Notes: generated by a model from the letters alone, not told the origin. Counted from the stretch's first letter, positions 23,640-35,228 are shown. The stretch: DNA of 64,000 nt from Scolanthus callimorphus (GCA_033964015.1 CM066912.1:21501073-21565072); one strand, 5' to 3'. Translations and numbers: made by a program.

Positions 23640-23860
23640 AGAACCATTCAGAACCCAACAGAACCCTCACAGAACCCCTACAGAACCCTCACAAAACCCC
23701 CACAGAACCCTCACAGAACCCCCACAGAACCCCTACAGAACCCCCACAGAACCCCTACAGAACCCTCACAGAAACCCGACAGAAACCCTAGAGAAACCCG
23801 ACAGAAACCTAGAGACACCCATCAGAAACCCCACAGAAACCCTGGATACCGCAATACATT
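23640..23860. repeat. ~12-bp tandem array (CAGAACCCCTA / CAGAAACCC)
   Basis: About 18 units of ACAGAACCC(C/T)(C/T)AC changing to ACAGAAACCC towards the right. The AGAAACCC type is the complement of the GGGTTTCTG tract in the left arm, tying this array to the palindrome. Confidence 0.85.
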
Positions 23861-24447
23861 ACAGCAATGCCCGAGCGCCCACAGAACGCCCGTAGCGCCC
23901 GCAAGAGACGCCCGTCAACGCCCGTCACGCCCGCTACAACGCCCGTCAACGCCCGCTACAGCGCCCGTAGCGCCCGCAAAGACGGCCGTCAACGCCCGTC
24001 ACGCCCGCTACAACGCCCGTCAAATACTAAAAAAACATTTTTATAATGTCCCTTTGTTTGCCCTTCCTCCTCACTGAATAAAAATCCTCCTCCTCTCAGA
24101 ATGGTCCTCCTCCTCCTCCCTCACTCCTCCTCACAGAATAGCCCTCCTCACAAAATAGACCTCCTCCTCCTCCTCACAAACTAGTCCTCCTCCTCGTAGA
24201 ATAGCCCTCCTCCTCCTCACAAAGACGGCCCGCAGCGGCCGCAAGGAAGGGACATTTATAACAATGGAGTAACTACAAGGTAACCATGCTTATTTTTAAC
24301 TAAACTTTTCACTCTTTTTTGTATTTTTTCCTGCTATTTTTGTAGTTAAATATGGCACAATGTAATGCATAATAATAATAATAAAAATCAACCATACCTA
24401 TATATTTTCTGATATTATCCCCATTTAAAGAAAAACATGAGGAGCTT

Positions 24448-24923
24448 AGGTCGCTCGTATGACGTCACATTTAATGAGCATATCTTTCATTGAGATCTGT
24501 CAACAAGACGCTAAGCGGGAAGTACGAATCAGTAGAGGTGTTGCCTACTGCCCGCATCTGTCAGTAAAAGCCGGGATAGGATTGCAGAATCTATGAATTT
24601 GCATATTTCGATCAGTAAATAAATGGCGGGATAGTGGCGGAAGTTCTCTAGTCCACGAGGTTCACTCCAATGTTACTACCGACACTACGTACAACAGGCG
24701 GTATTAGCTCGTGTAAAACATTTCATTGTAACAATGTGTGGTACGGTAAGGTTGCTATTCCCAAGTAAGTATTCCAGTGACTCAAACTGCCTTCCTACCA
24801 TAATAGACAGAGCATAGTGGCGGGAAAGCTAAGGACGTATCTTTGACATGAGGGAAATGATGAATCCTTGTCGGTTTTCGCTTTTCTTTCGACTTCACCT
24901 TCACCTGCGAAGTACTTCTGTAT
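24448..24923. other. Interior of composite element
   Basis: No gene or repeat is recognised between the foldback element and the TTAA element. Confidence 0.3.
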
Positions 24924-24927
24924 TTAA

Positions 24928-25634
24928 GGTATGAGTATACCTTTGCACGAGGGATGTCACTTTTTCGCGAAAAAAAATCACTGTCGTGTCATTATTTGCA
25001 CTACAAGGGCCAATTATATATCGTTTTAAAGCTTATGGAATGGCCTTACTTACTAAGTGGTATATTTCTTTGCAACGGTAATCTGATGGATCATTTTCGT
25101 AATTTTGTGCTTCAAAGGAAAAGTACCAATTTTTGCTTTTTAAGAGTTCCTGCCACTTCCAGTTAATGTTAAAAGCTCCAGATTTCTGCAAAATGTATTC
25201 CTTAGAGTGCGATCTGAAAAAATGTGTGCGGGATTATTGATATTTGACATATTTGCGGAAATATCACGTAAAAAAGGTTGAAAACAGATATTTTTGGCAA
25301 TGCTAACACAAAAATTAGCATAAAATATGTTTTAAAAGGAAAATCAAAAATCCCGCACACCTTTTTTTAGATCGCCTTCTAAAGAATAGATTTTGCTTAT
25401 ATTTGGAGCTGTGCAATTTAATTGGAAGAAGATGGACTTTTTAAAGAAAGTCGGTCGTTTTTTCTTTAGAGCTAACAAAATATATGTTCATGTACAATAT
25501 AATGAAAACAAAAGTATTCATCAGATAGACCAATCTTTTAGCTTTAAAATGATATATGAACGACATTTGTGGTGTAAATTGGGACGCGATACGAATTTTT
25601 TCCCCGCGAGACCCCTCAAAGGTATACTCATACC
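24928..25634. mobile_element. TTAA-flanked MITE
   Basis: Ends GGTATGAGTATACCTTTG and exact complement CAAAGGTATACTCATACC. TTAA flanks at 24924-24927 and 25635-25638. The TTAA duplication suggests piggyBac-type mobilisation, although the termini do not start CCC. It is 707 bp with no transposase. Confidence 0.65.
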
Positions 25635-25689
25635 TTAACCTAGAACTTGGAAATTGTTACGACTTTTTGCGCTGAGATATCAAAAGTAA

Positions 25690-26236
25690 ATATGCAATAT
25701 GGTGTCGCTTCATACTGGGGCATTAGCTTGCCTGACTTTAGCGCTTATCGAAGCCTATCAAAGGAAATGATTTAAAAGTATAGCAAAAGAATGCAATAGC
25801 GTCGCTTCATACTGGGGCATTAACTTGCCTGTATGCCTATTTCAGATGCTATATTTTGGTCACGACTTCTGCGCTAACATATCAAAGTAATGCTTTAAAA
25901 GTTTATGCAAAATGCAATTATAGTATCGCTTCATACTGGGGCATTAACTTGCCTGTATGCTTATTTCAGATGCTATATTTTGTTCACGACTTTTGTGCTA
26001 ACATATCAAAGTAATGCTAGTTAAACTTTTATGCAAAAAAATGCAATTATAGTGTCGCTTCATACTGGGGCATTAACTTGCCTGTATGCCTATTTCAGAT
26101 GCTATATTTTGGTCACGACTTTTGCGCTAACATATCAAAGTAATGCTTTCAAAGTTTATGCAAAAATGCAATTATAGTGTCGCTTCATACTGGGGCATTA
26201 ACTTGCCTGTATGCCTATTTCAGATGCTATATTTGG
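25690..26236. repeat. ~126-bp satellite, left block
   Basis: Five units contain GTCGCTTCATACTGGGGCAT, TTGCCTGTATGCCTATTTCA and GCTATATTTTGG, then ACATATCAAAGTAATGCT and TTTATGCAAAAATGCAAT. The array is split from its right block by an insertion beginning at 26239. Confidence 0.9.
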
Positions 26237-26558
26237 TATTACCAGCAATGCGAGACTTTTCGCGCCTGCGATTATTAAGGTCAGCCAACGCACTGAGCAT
26301 GCTCATAAGTGCCATCCAATATGGCGAAAGAGGGGGGAGGGGTGGTAGCATGTAAATAAAGCTGTATTTCAGAGATGTTTGAGGGCAGATATATATTTTT
26401 GCATTATATTATTTACCACAACGCTGCAGTTTAACTTTGCATTAAAAGAAAACAGGCATTGAAGATGCGAATGATAGTGTGCGAGGCTCAGTGAGGGTAA
26501 AATGATGGCTGACTAGGTCGAGTGAGACAACTATAAGGGGACTTATTCGGTAAACTAT

Positions 26559-26786
26559 TGTAGCGAACTGGGACTGCTGCTTTTGGGCATTTCTGTAGTT
26601 TCCCGCGTTTTAGGACGTATTTGGGCATGCTGCCCTTATATGGTGCATCCTGACATGTAAAATGTGACTGGCTCGTCAATAAAATCAGTCTTCACCACCA
26701 GCTCTTGTGGCAAGTTGTTGTTTAGCGGCTTCGGCCGCCATTACAGGGCTTTCAAAGGCTCTGTAACCGGAGCTCGGTCCGTTACA
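26559..26786 (+). repeat. 5' LTR of TRIM
   Basis: It starts TG and ends CA. It contains a TATA-like CTTATATGG near 26635 and a CAATAAAATC polyadenylation-type signal near 26677. The CGGCTTCGGCCG hairpin near 26726 is present in both LTRs. Confidence 0.9.
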
Positions 26787-26787
26787 A

Positions 26788-26807
26788 TGGTGGCAGCGCG
26801 GTGGGAT
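26788..26807 (+). promoter_or_regulatory. Primer binding site, tRNA-Leu type
   Basis: TGGTGGCAGCGCGGTGGGAT begins one base after the LTR. It is complementary to the 3' end of eukaryotic tRNA-Leu (AAG family) as I recall it (…ATCCCACCGCTGCCACCA), apart from two extra bases in the middle. Position and match identify it as the reverse-transcription primer site. Confidence 0.75.
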
Positions 26808-27722
26808 AGAACTACGACTGTTACAGTGTTTACTGGATTCAAAGAACGAGAGCAAGACGCGAAATATTCGGAAGACAGAAGGTCTACCGATTGCGATTCG
26901 CCATGTGCTCGTAGTCGAGGATGTGTCACTGTGCGTCGCGTGTTGAGACGGACGATACTCAAGACTACAACAGGCAAATGCCTTCAAGAACTTTAAAGGT
27001 GCTGCAGAACTGGCGTTGGGGACTCGAGGCGCCGAAATTGGTCCAACGGTGCCTCTAAAAGTGACCAAAACTTGGACTTGCGTGAGATAACAACGGACTC
27101 TGGCTGTGAATGGTTTGGAAGTGACATGAGGGAATGGCTGCTGATTGTGAGGGCTGTGTGTGTGCTTGTTGGCGTTTTGGCCGATGGGCGCTCGACCTTT
27201 CAGTAGACAACGGGTCACAGTTCGTGTTTGAAGTGAGCTTTAGTGTCCGGCCTGTGTAGTGTGTGTGTTGGTGCCGAGGGAAGCAACGAAACCACGACTG
27301 TGTCATGTTTAATTGGTGCGACGTTTCGTGTGTGGAAACCCGCGTGTGTGATGGCTACAAAGATAAACTGATTTGCAGTTCAGAGTGGACAGTAAAGCAC
27401 AGCTCAGGCCTCGCCGCAGTGGAGAGAATTGTCATGATGGGTTGCTGAAACGTACTTGATGCGAGAGGCCCGCGCCAAGGCTTGTGATTGGGAGTGGTTG
27501 TGGCCAGATCACTCCTGAGGTTCGACACAAGCTACAGCACGGGAGGCGACACACATTCGACGTCTATGCTGGTCGAGATTTGGGACAGTGCAGAAGTTTA
27601 TAAGACTGGATTTGTCGAGATAAAAACACGGGGTTAAAAGACCTTGACTGTAATGCTGTAATTTTAGCTGGATTTTATTGGTTTGATGCTGTTATTTTGT
27701 GTAAATGCGGGACGCATTTCTA

Positions 27723-27737
27723 GAAAGAAGGGGATAA
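27723..27737 (+). promoter_or_regulatory. Polypurine tract of TRIM
   Basis: GAAAGAAGGGGATAA lies immediately before the right LTR, where plus-strand DNA synthesis is primed in LTR elements. Confidence 0.75.
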
Positions 27738-27965
27738 TGTAGCGAACTGGGACTGCTGCTTTTGGGCATTTCTGTAGTTTCCCGCGTTTTAGGACGTATT
27801 TGGGCATGCTGCCCTTATATGGTGCATCCTGACATGTAAAATGTGACTGGCTCGTCAATAAAATCAGTCTTCACCACCAGCTCTTGTGGCAAGTTGTTGT
27901 TTAGCGGCTTCGGCCGCCATTACAGGGCTTTCAAAGGCTCTGTAACCGGAGCTCGGTCCGTTACA
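27738..27965 (+). repeat. 3' LTR of TRIM
   Basis: Apparently base-for-base the same as 26559-26786 by direct reading. Confidence 0.9.
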
Positions 27966-28604
27966 CTATCGTAAATCATACATCAAGAACCTACCCAGGG
28001 AAGGCCTGGTTATCAGTGAAAAACATGGCGATCACAGAGGGAGATTGTACGGCCGTAGCAGTTATTTTGAGCTAGAAAACGACTTCAAGCCGATGACTTC
28101 TTCTTCAAATCTCGCATGGATTATTAGCAAAAAGTGTGCTGTGTTCAAAGAAAATTGGCGGAGTTTTGGGGGCGTTCTAAAGGCTGATTGATAGCTCATT
28201 TTGATGTGCAACAACAGGGCTCAATTTTGAGAGGTCGGCACCTGAGATTCGAGTACGGACAGTACCGTGAACTTTATCGGGATGCGAAGGGAAATGGCCT
28301 GCGGAGGGATTTTACTGTAAAACATAAGGGACAGACAGCCGTTAGGACAGCGTTCACTAAAGTAAATTTGGCGCTTTGTAAGTAAAGTTTGAAGCTCTTT
28401 AACATGTATCGAAATGTTCTATAGTGTTCATTCTTTTGATCTAGAGGTCTGCAAGTTGTCCACGAATTACAATACTCCTTTTATTTCAGATTTTAAACTT
28501 TTCTCCATACAATCCCTATAAGACGGCCGGCGGCCATTTTTAAAGGGCCTGCAAGGCCTGCATAATTAGCGCGGCGGCCATTTTGTCTCAGATTGCTGGT
28601 AATA

Positions 28605-30670
28605 AAGACTGTTGCGCTAACATATCAAAGTAATGCTAGTTAAACGTTTATGCAAAAAATGCAATTATGGTGTCGCTTCATACTGGGGCATTAACTTGCC
28701 TGTATGCCTATTTCAGATGCTATATTTTGGTAAGACTTTTGCGCTGACATATCAAAGTAATGCTAGTTAAACTTTTATGCAAAAAAATGCAATTATAGTG
28801 TCGCTTCATACTGGGGCATTAACTTGCCTGTATGCCTATTTCAGATGCTATATTTTGGTCACGACTTTTGCGCTAACATATCAAAGTAATGGTTTGGAAG
28901 TTTATGCGAAAATGGAACTATAGTGTCGCTTCATACTGGGGCATTAACTTGCCTGTATGCCTATTTCAGATGCTATATTTTGGTAAGACTTTTGCGCTGA
29001 CATATCAAAGTAATGCTAGTTAAACTTTTATGCAAAAAAATGCAATTATAGTGTCGCTTCATACAGGGGCATTAACTTGCCTGTATGCCTATTTCAGATG
29101 CTATATTTTGGTAAGACTTTTGCGCTGACATATCAAAGTAATGCTAGTTAAACTTTTATGCAAAAAATGCAATTATAGTGTCGCTTCATACTGGGGCATC
29201 AACTTGCCTGTATGCCTATTTCAGATGCTATATTTTGGTCACGACTTTTGCGCTAACATATCAAAGTAATGGTTTGGAAGCTTATGCGAAAATGGAACTA
29301 TAGTGTCGCTTCATACTGGGGCATTAACTTGCCTGTATGCCTATTTCAGATGCTATATTTTGGTCAAGACTGTTGCGCTAACATATCAAAGTAATGCTAG
29401 TTAAACGTTTATGCAAAAAATGAAATTATGGTGTCGCTTCATACTGGGGCATTAACTTGCCTGTATGCCTATTTCAGATGCTATATTTTGGTAAGACTTT
29501 TGCGCTGACATACCAAAGTCCAAAGTAATACTTTAAAAGTTTATGCAAAAATGCAATTATAGTGTCGCTTCATACTGGGGCATTAACTTGCCTGTATGCC
29601 TATTTCAGATGCTATATTTTGGTCACGACTTTTGCGCTAACATATCAAAGTAATGCTTTCAAAGTTTATGCAAAAATGCAATTATAGTGTCGCTTCATAC
29701 TGGGGCATTAACTTGCCTGTATGCCTATTTCAGATGCTATATTGTGGTCAAGACTGTTGCGCTAACATATCAAAGTAATGCTAGTTAAACGTTTAATATG
29801 CAAAAAATGAAATTATGGTGTCGCTTCATACTGGGGCATTAACTTGCCTGTATGCCTATTTCAGATGCTATATTTTGGTAAGACTTTTGCGGCTGACATA
29901 CCAAAGTAATACTTTAAAAGTTTATGCAAAAATGCAATTATAGTGTCGCTTCATACTGGGGCATTAACTTGCCTGTATGCCTATTTCAGATGCTATATTT
30001 TGGTCACGACTTTTGCGCTAACATATCAAAGTAATGCTTTCAAAGTTTATGCAAAAATGCAATTATAGTGTCGCCTCATACTGGGGGCATTAACTTGCCT
30101 GTATGCCTATTTCAGATGCTATATTTTGGTCAAGACTGTTGCGCTAACATATCAAAGTAATGCTAGTTAAACGTTTATGCAAAAAATGAAATTATGGTGT
30201 CGCTTCATACTGGGGCATTAACTTGCCTGTATGCCTATTTCAGATGCTATATTTTGGTAAGACTTTTGCGCTGACATACCAAAGTAATACTTTAAAAGTT
30301 TATGCAAAAATGCAATTATAGTGTCGCTTCATACTGGGGCATTAACTTGCCTGTATGCCTATTTCAGATGCTATATTTGGTCACGACTTCATTTGCGCTA
30401 ACATATCAAAGTTGCTTTCAAAGTTTATGCAAAAATGCAATTATAGTGTCGCTTCATACTGAGCCGGCATTAACTTGCCTGTATGCTTATTTCAGATGCT
30501 ATATTTTGGTCACGACTTTTGCGCTAACAGTCATATCAAAGTATGCTTTAAAAGTTTATGCGAAAATGCAATTATAGTGTCGCTTCATACTGGGGCATTA
30601 GCTTGACTATATGCCAATTTTAGATGCTATATTTTGGGCAAAACTTTTGCGCTGACATACCAAAGTAATA
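28605..30670. repeat. ~126-bp satellite, right block
   Basis: Sixteen further units of the same satellite as at 25690. Alternating unit types (GCTAGTTAAAC versus GCTTTCAAAG) suggest a higher-order pattern of two or three units. Some units have small insertions, for example near 29518 and 30470. Confidence 0.9.
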
Positions 30671-30864
30671 ACTTGAAAACAAGATGTACATTAGGTTGAT
30701 TACGGCTTTTGCGCGCGAAGTATGGCGATATATCAGTTAACACTCTCGACAGCTATCCTTTAATCCCCTTATACTATCCTTCAACAGTTTCTTTGTCTTG
30801 ATACATTTGGTATCCTGTAGTTTGGTGCTCTGAGAGCACCAAAACACTCGGGGGTCTCAGCATA

Positions 30865-31441
30865 AAGCTCCTCATGCTTACGTTATAATTAATATTTGAA
30901 TAATAACAAGTTAATCCTGGTATTAGTTCCTTAATCCTTCCGATAGTTAATCCTGGTATTTTCTCCCTTTGTTTTTCTTAATCCCTCCTGGACAAAAGCA
31001 TACCAGTGTTAATCCTGGTATTGTTTCCCTAATCCCTCCTGGACAAAAGCATTCCAGTGTTAATCCTTGTATTGTCTCCTTTTGTTTTGAAAAAAAATAG
31101 GCAATGACGTCATCCGGCTCACCCGCAGGCTCACCCGCCAAAAAAAAAATCTGTGACGTCATCCTGCTCACCCGCAGGCCCACCCGCAGGCTCACCCGCA
31201 GGCTCATCCGCAGGCTCACCCGCAGGCTCACCCGCAAAAAAAAAAAAAATCTGTGACGTCATCCTGCTCACCTGCAGGCTCACCCGCAGGCTCACCCGCA
31301 AAAAAAAATCTGTGACGTCATCCTGCTCACCCGCAGGCTAACCCGCAAAAAAAAAATCTGTGACGTCATCCTGCTCACCCGCAGGCTCACCCGCAGGCTC
31401 ACCCGCAAAAAAACGGCTAATTCGGTCCCTACTATACTACT
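30865..31441. repeat. Right long inverted repeat
   Basis: Reverse complement of the left arm, including the CRE-bearing minisatellite at about 31110-31410. Its inner end reads AAGCTCCTCATGCTTACG without interruption. This shows that the foldback element at 22472 was inserted into the left arm within CTTACG/CATGAGG. Confidence 0.85.
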
Positions 31442-31447
31442 TATTTA

Positions 31448-31735
31448 ATATCTTATATTGAAAAGTACGAAGATATGTATCAGGCATTTGCTGTCATCAC
31501 TGCATGAAATGGCGAATATAAGGGCATATACGGATTCCGTATACATTTTGCATAAGGAAAGTGTACTGATGTATAAGGAATTGCTATGGATACTAAATGT
31601 ATAAGGGTCAGTACACAACCTCATCCGTACACGTATGTGCCGGAAACAGTACACACTTTGTGTAATGAACAGTATACATAAAGTTTAAGGTCCTTGGATA
31701 CGGGCAATGTATAAGGGCTGACAAGAAAACAGCCC
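31448..31735. repeat. GTACAC-rich ~115-bp repeat, single copy
   Basis: AAGGGTCAGTACACA, CGTACACGTATGTGCCG and ACAGTACACACTTTGTGTAATG match the array at 33950-34330. Confidence 0.6.
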
Positions 31736-33949
31736 GTCACTTCGTGACGCTAGAAGACCCAACCTAAGTTCCCCCTTCCATAAACTGCTGATTTACATGA
31801 CCTCCCTTTTTGTGTGTTTGTTTTGCACTGGTCTCCCTGATTTTGGTGGAGAAATTTGCTTGGTAAGTCAGTCCGGTTCTCAAGTCTGTCTAAGAACCCG
31901 CTAAAATTGAAAACGCAGCCTATCAGAAAAAACATTTGACTTCAGAATTGTTTGTATAATGCTTATCAGTAAGGCCCGAGAGAAGAAACAGGTAAAGTTA
32001 AACTGTTCTAAGAAATTTCTTAGTTTATCATAGCTAGGGATATTTAGAGAATGTCATTAGCGCGCGCTCTGTAGGCAGTGCCAGGTGTAAGTTTGTTCGA
32101 ACTTGAATGAAGTTTTTCTCAGCTCAAATCTTTCTCGAATTAGAATTATCCCTACACACAAATGTAAGTAATCTGTAATAGAACCATTTAGGTTTGAATG
32201 TCTATGGTGCTATCGGCTAAGGGAACTGTGTCATGGGTAGAAATTAAGGACAGTATGGCCGCCGCTCATCTACGAGCATGCGCACTACGGGGTTTTAAAT
32301 CATAATTCAAGATGGCGGCCGTATAGCAATTGACTGGGGAAAAATAGAAAATCAAAAGTTTCTCGTTTCTAGCTAAACTGGGCCAACCTCTGTACATCCA
32401 TGCCTGTTCATTGCAGCTTTATCGAGGGCCTCCGGATTGAGTTTACTTATGTAAAAAAAAAATGCAGATTTCCATCCTCAGGATTCCATATAATTATCGT
32501 ACAATGCTACAAGTGCAGTCAAAGTTTTCTCTTGTAGCCGTGCAACCGTAAATCTTGAACCAGCTCTATGCATCTCGGGTTGTAGTTCGATAAACAAGGA
32601 TCACATCCATGTACTTTTCAGCTCATAAAACCTTCAAATCGTTCGGCGTTTTCCCGAGAAAGTTTGAGCTTTTTACTTAGTAGTATAGCTTCCTGTGTAC
32701 CAGGTTTACAGCCATAATATTGCCGAAAACTTTTTTTTGGGGAGAATTCTCTTCTCTTGCCCCGAGGATCGTTCTGTCGTCCATTTTGTTTCGATATACC
32801 GCGTAGGACTGGGCATAAACGATGCCTGGGCCTTTTTTCCCGTTGTCTGGGGTCCTGGGGGTACTTGTTTTCTCATTTTTTTATTACTATTTTTCAAAAT
32901 AACACTGCTCATATAATTTTATATTGTTAAGTGTTCTTCTCTTTGTATTTTCCATTATTTTTGCATGCAAGAAAAGCATTATTAGCTCTATAAACTGCAT
33001 TTCTAGATTGCTAAACTACACAGGGAGCCCAAAAGTACAGAGAGCCCAAAAGTACGGGATACCTGTGTCTATTATTGCACATGCCCGAACTGCAGTTCCT
33101 GGCTAAATATGCTGTTGAAACCTGTCATTTTAGAGTTTCATGTGCTGTAAGTAACATCATGTCAGATGTTCCTTTGAAATTTCAGTCAGAGTTGGATTTA
33201 AATTAAATGAAACACCGAAGGTGAGCCCGCGCGCCACTCATGCGATAATCCGCTGAAGTGTCCTCAATTTCTAGCCATGTCTTTTTTAGTTTATGTGGGA
33301 GATTTCAACATGGCCGCGATGGCGGCTTTATCCCTCGCTGAAAAAATCGCTTGAATTAGAATTTAGCCAAAGGTGAATCTTTTCCAACAAAAACACGCCC
33401 ACTGGAGAGATTTCCTCCTTCTCTTCTGGTTTGTGTCCTTCGTTTTGCGATACAGCGTCAGGATTTATACTTAGAAAATATTATTCATGGCTTTGTGTCA
33501 TTTCGCCTTAGCGTGCTTCCAGAAAGCAAGGCGGTGTACGGCGGTGTACGTTTTTTTAAACTTGAATGAAAATTTTTCTCAGCTTAAAGCTTTCGAATAA
33601 TAATTATCCCTGCACATTCCTGCAAGTAATCTGTGACAGAACCATTTAGGTTTAGATGACTATGGTGATTTCGGCAGTGCGAACTGAGTTCTTTTTTAGT
33701 TTCTGTGGGAGATTTCCAAATGGCGCCGATGGCAGCTTTGTCCCTCGCTTAAGAAATCGCTTGAATAAGAACTTAGCCCAGGGTGAATCTTTTCCAACCA
33801 AAACACGCCCACTGTGGAGATATCCACTTTCTCTTCAGGTTTGTGAACTTCGTTTGGCGACACAGCTTCAGGGCCAAGCGGAGTGAGTGCGGACGATTTA
33901 GCCAATCGCCGAAACGTTTGCGCAGACAACCCGATTATAATAGTATAGA
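31736..33949. repeat. Duplicated non-coding segments
   Basis: The 32083-32210 part (ACTTGAATGAAGTTTTTCTC, ACCATTTAGGTTTGAATG) recurs at about 33560-33680. The 33290-33480 part (TGTGGGAGATTTC, GGTGAATCTTTTCCAAC, AAACACGCCCACTG) recurs at 33700-33880. No convincing gene is present; GGCGGC and AAGATGGCGG motifs near 32300 are promoter-like but lead to no ORF I trust. Confidence 0.5.
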
Positions 33950-34340
33950 TAAGGGTCAGTACACGAAGTTATCCGTACACGTGTGTGCCGTAAACAGTAC
34001 ACACTCTGTGTAATGAACAGTATACGTAAGGTGTAAGGTCCTTGGATAAGGGCAATGTATAAGGGTCAGCACACAAAGTTATCCTTGCACGTGCGTGCCG
34101 TAAACAGTACACACTCTGTGTAATGCGTAAGGTGTAAGGTTCTTGGATACGGGCAATGTATGAGGGTCAGTACACAAAGTTATCCGTATACATATATGCC
34201 CGTAAACAGTACACACTTTGTGTAATGAACAGAATACTTAGAGTCACTACCGCGACAAAGTTATCCGTGCATACGTGTGCGCCGTACACACTTTGTGTAA
34301 TGAACAGTGTACGTAATGTGAATGGTCTCTCGATACGGTA
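33950..34340. repeat. Tandem ~115-bp repeat rich in GTACAC
   Basis: Three to four units with AAGGGTCAG(T/C)ACAC, AGTTATCCGTACACGTG and AACAGTACACACTCTGTGTAATG. The ACAC(A)GTGT core is an imperfect palindrome in each unit. Confidence 0.7.
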
Positions 34341-35020
34341 CCTGTGAAATGCCCAGTATCTGTTGAAGTTCCACTTTCGCAGCTTAATGTGTGTGGTTTC
34401 AACCAAAAAATAAATAAAAAGCACATTTGACGCTTTTTCAAGTCGACCAGGTGGGCTTCCTGTGATATCTACTATCACGTGATCATTATTTGAAATTTCA
34501 GTGGAGCGGTCGCTCAGCTCAGCTCGTTCTTTTTCGCGCGCAAAATCAACAAGCCAAAGGTTCTTTGGTGCGGTGTTTATCACTCTTGCCACAGAAGTAT
34601 GCTGCAATGGGCAGATAGTGTTTATCTTTAACCAAGAAAGCACGAAATCTGTAAGTAAAGAAGTTGTTAGACGCTTTTGTTTTGATTTTCTTGATAATTT
34701 GTGGGTCGAATGTTTCTGGAATGTTGTGTTTGAAACGCTGCATGTTTCACCAGTTTCACTGAACTGAAGTCTCGTTTCCCATTGAGCAGAGGCTACTTGT
34801 TATCTCCCTGCATTATATTTTACCTTTAGTGCTTTCTTGTGATTTTCGTCCACGCAAAAGTCGCCTCTTAGGAAACTTCAAAATACAGAACAAGATAGAA
34901 TGAAATTTATTTCGTCCAAACCAGTTCCCCTCGGTACTATAGACCTTTCCGAAGTTTTTCTTATTTCCACAGGAGGCCACGGAGAAAAAATCCCTCACCA
35001 TAGCTGGAAAGAGCAGCCCA
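34341..35020. other. Spacer with a segment shared with 41.1 kb
   Basis: 34941-35020 is the reverse complement of about 41090-41170 (AGACCTTTCCGAAGTTTTTC, ATTTCCACAGGAGGCC). Both lie directly against the same element terminus. No gene is supported. Confidence 0.45.
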
Positions 35021-35027
35021 AAATTAG

Positions 35028-35068
35028 TAATATATAGATTTAGCCACTGGCTAAAAGCGGAGCTCCCG
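35028..35068 (+). repeat. Helentron-like 5' terminus, copy 1
   Basis: TAATATATAGATTTAGCC then ACTGGCTAAAAGCGGAGCTCC, containing the hairpin TTTAGCCACTGGCTAAA. It matches 41178-41219 and 57693-57731. A matching 3' terminus is at 40807-40860, so a 5.8-kb element with nested insertions is possible. Confidence 0.5.
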
Positions 35069-35228
35069 TTTGTGTACATGGTGTATATCACTATAATAGG
35101 CTTTTCAAGAAAAAAAATGCCTCTAAATATGTACAGTATACAGATGAAAATAAGCACGACCTGATAAAGTGAGGTAAAAAAAAGGTGCTAACCCCTCACA
35201 AAGGTGCTAACCCCTCACAATGGATTAA

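Larger units (their letters stand above)
22472..24436. mobile_element. Palindromic foldback element of minisatellites
   Basis: It begins GTTTTTCTTTAAATGGGGAT and ends with the complement. The arms (22472-23130 and about 23810-24436) are inverted copies. From outside inwards they carry unique sequence, a GAGGAGGAG tract, a (G)ACGGGCGTTGTAGCGGGCGT tract and a GTGGGGTTTCTG tract. The centre has a direct copy of part of the left arm (23131-23405), a 12-bp (ATCGACATCTC) array and a 12-bp (CAGAACCCCTA) array. Compared with the uninterrupted right arm of the host element there is no clear target duplication. Confidence 0.8.
26559..27965 (+). mobile_element. TRIM: miniature LTR retrotransposon
   Basis: Two 228-bp direct repeats starting TGTAGCG and ending TTACA flank a 951-bp interior. 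A 4-bp duplication CTAT lies at 26555-26558 and 27966-27969. A tRNA primer site directly follows the left LTR and a purine tract precedes the right one. No gag or pol is encoded, so it depends on another element's enzymes. The LTRs look identical over their whole length, implying a recent insertion. Confidence 0.9.
26239..28602. mobile_element. TA-flanked element interrupting the satellite
   Basis: Ends TTACCAGCAAT and complement ATTGCTGGTAA, with imperfect matching continuing for about 8 more bases. TA flanks it at 26237-26238 and 28603-28604. The joined flanks restore the satellite phrase TTTGGTAAAGAC. Without the nested TRIM it is about 950 bp. A TA duplication suggests the Tc1/mariner group, but no transposase is present. 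Confidence 0.65.
21934..31441. mobile_element. 9.5-kb composite element with long inverted repeats
   Basis: The ends AGTAGTATAGTAGGGACCG and its reverse complement are flanked by a 6-bp direct repeat TATTTA (21928-21933 and 31442-31447). The inverted repeats (21934-22471 plus 24437-24447, and 30865-31441) are about 0.55 kb. They contain a 60-bp minisatellite and shared CAGGATTAAC phrases. No transposase lies between, so it is non-autonomous. Inside are a palindromic foldback element, a TTAA element, a satellite, a TA-flanked element and a TRIM. Confidence 0.75.

Noticed and set aside
23319..24077. Overlapping ORFs rich in HRHLID/PSTS and TEPLQNP repeats
   Set aside because: Pure translations of 12-bp tandem arrays. 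They are open in several frames because the period is divisible by three.
26685..27218. 177-codon minus-strand ORF in the TRIM
   Set aside because: It runs against the element's transcription direction, starts in the LTR, and has no retroviral or known motif.
25690..30670. CRISPR-like regular repeat
   Set aside because: The whole ~126-bp unit is repeated with no unique spacers. This is a satellite in a eukaryotic genome.
32695..33106. Hydrophobic ORFs as host membrane genes
   Set aside because: Short, T-rich, without start context or splice support. Low-complexity composition explains the hydrophobicity.
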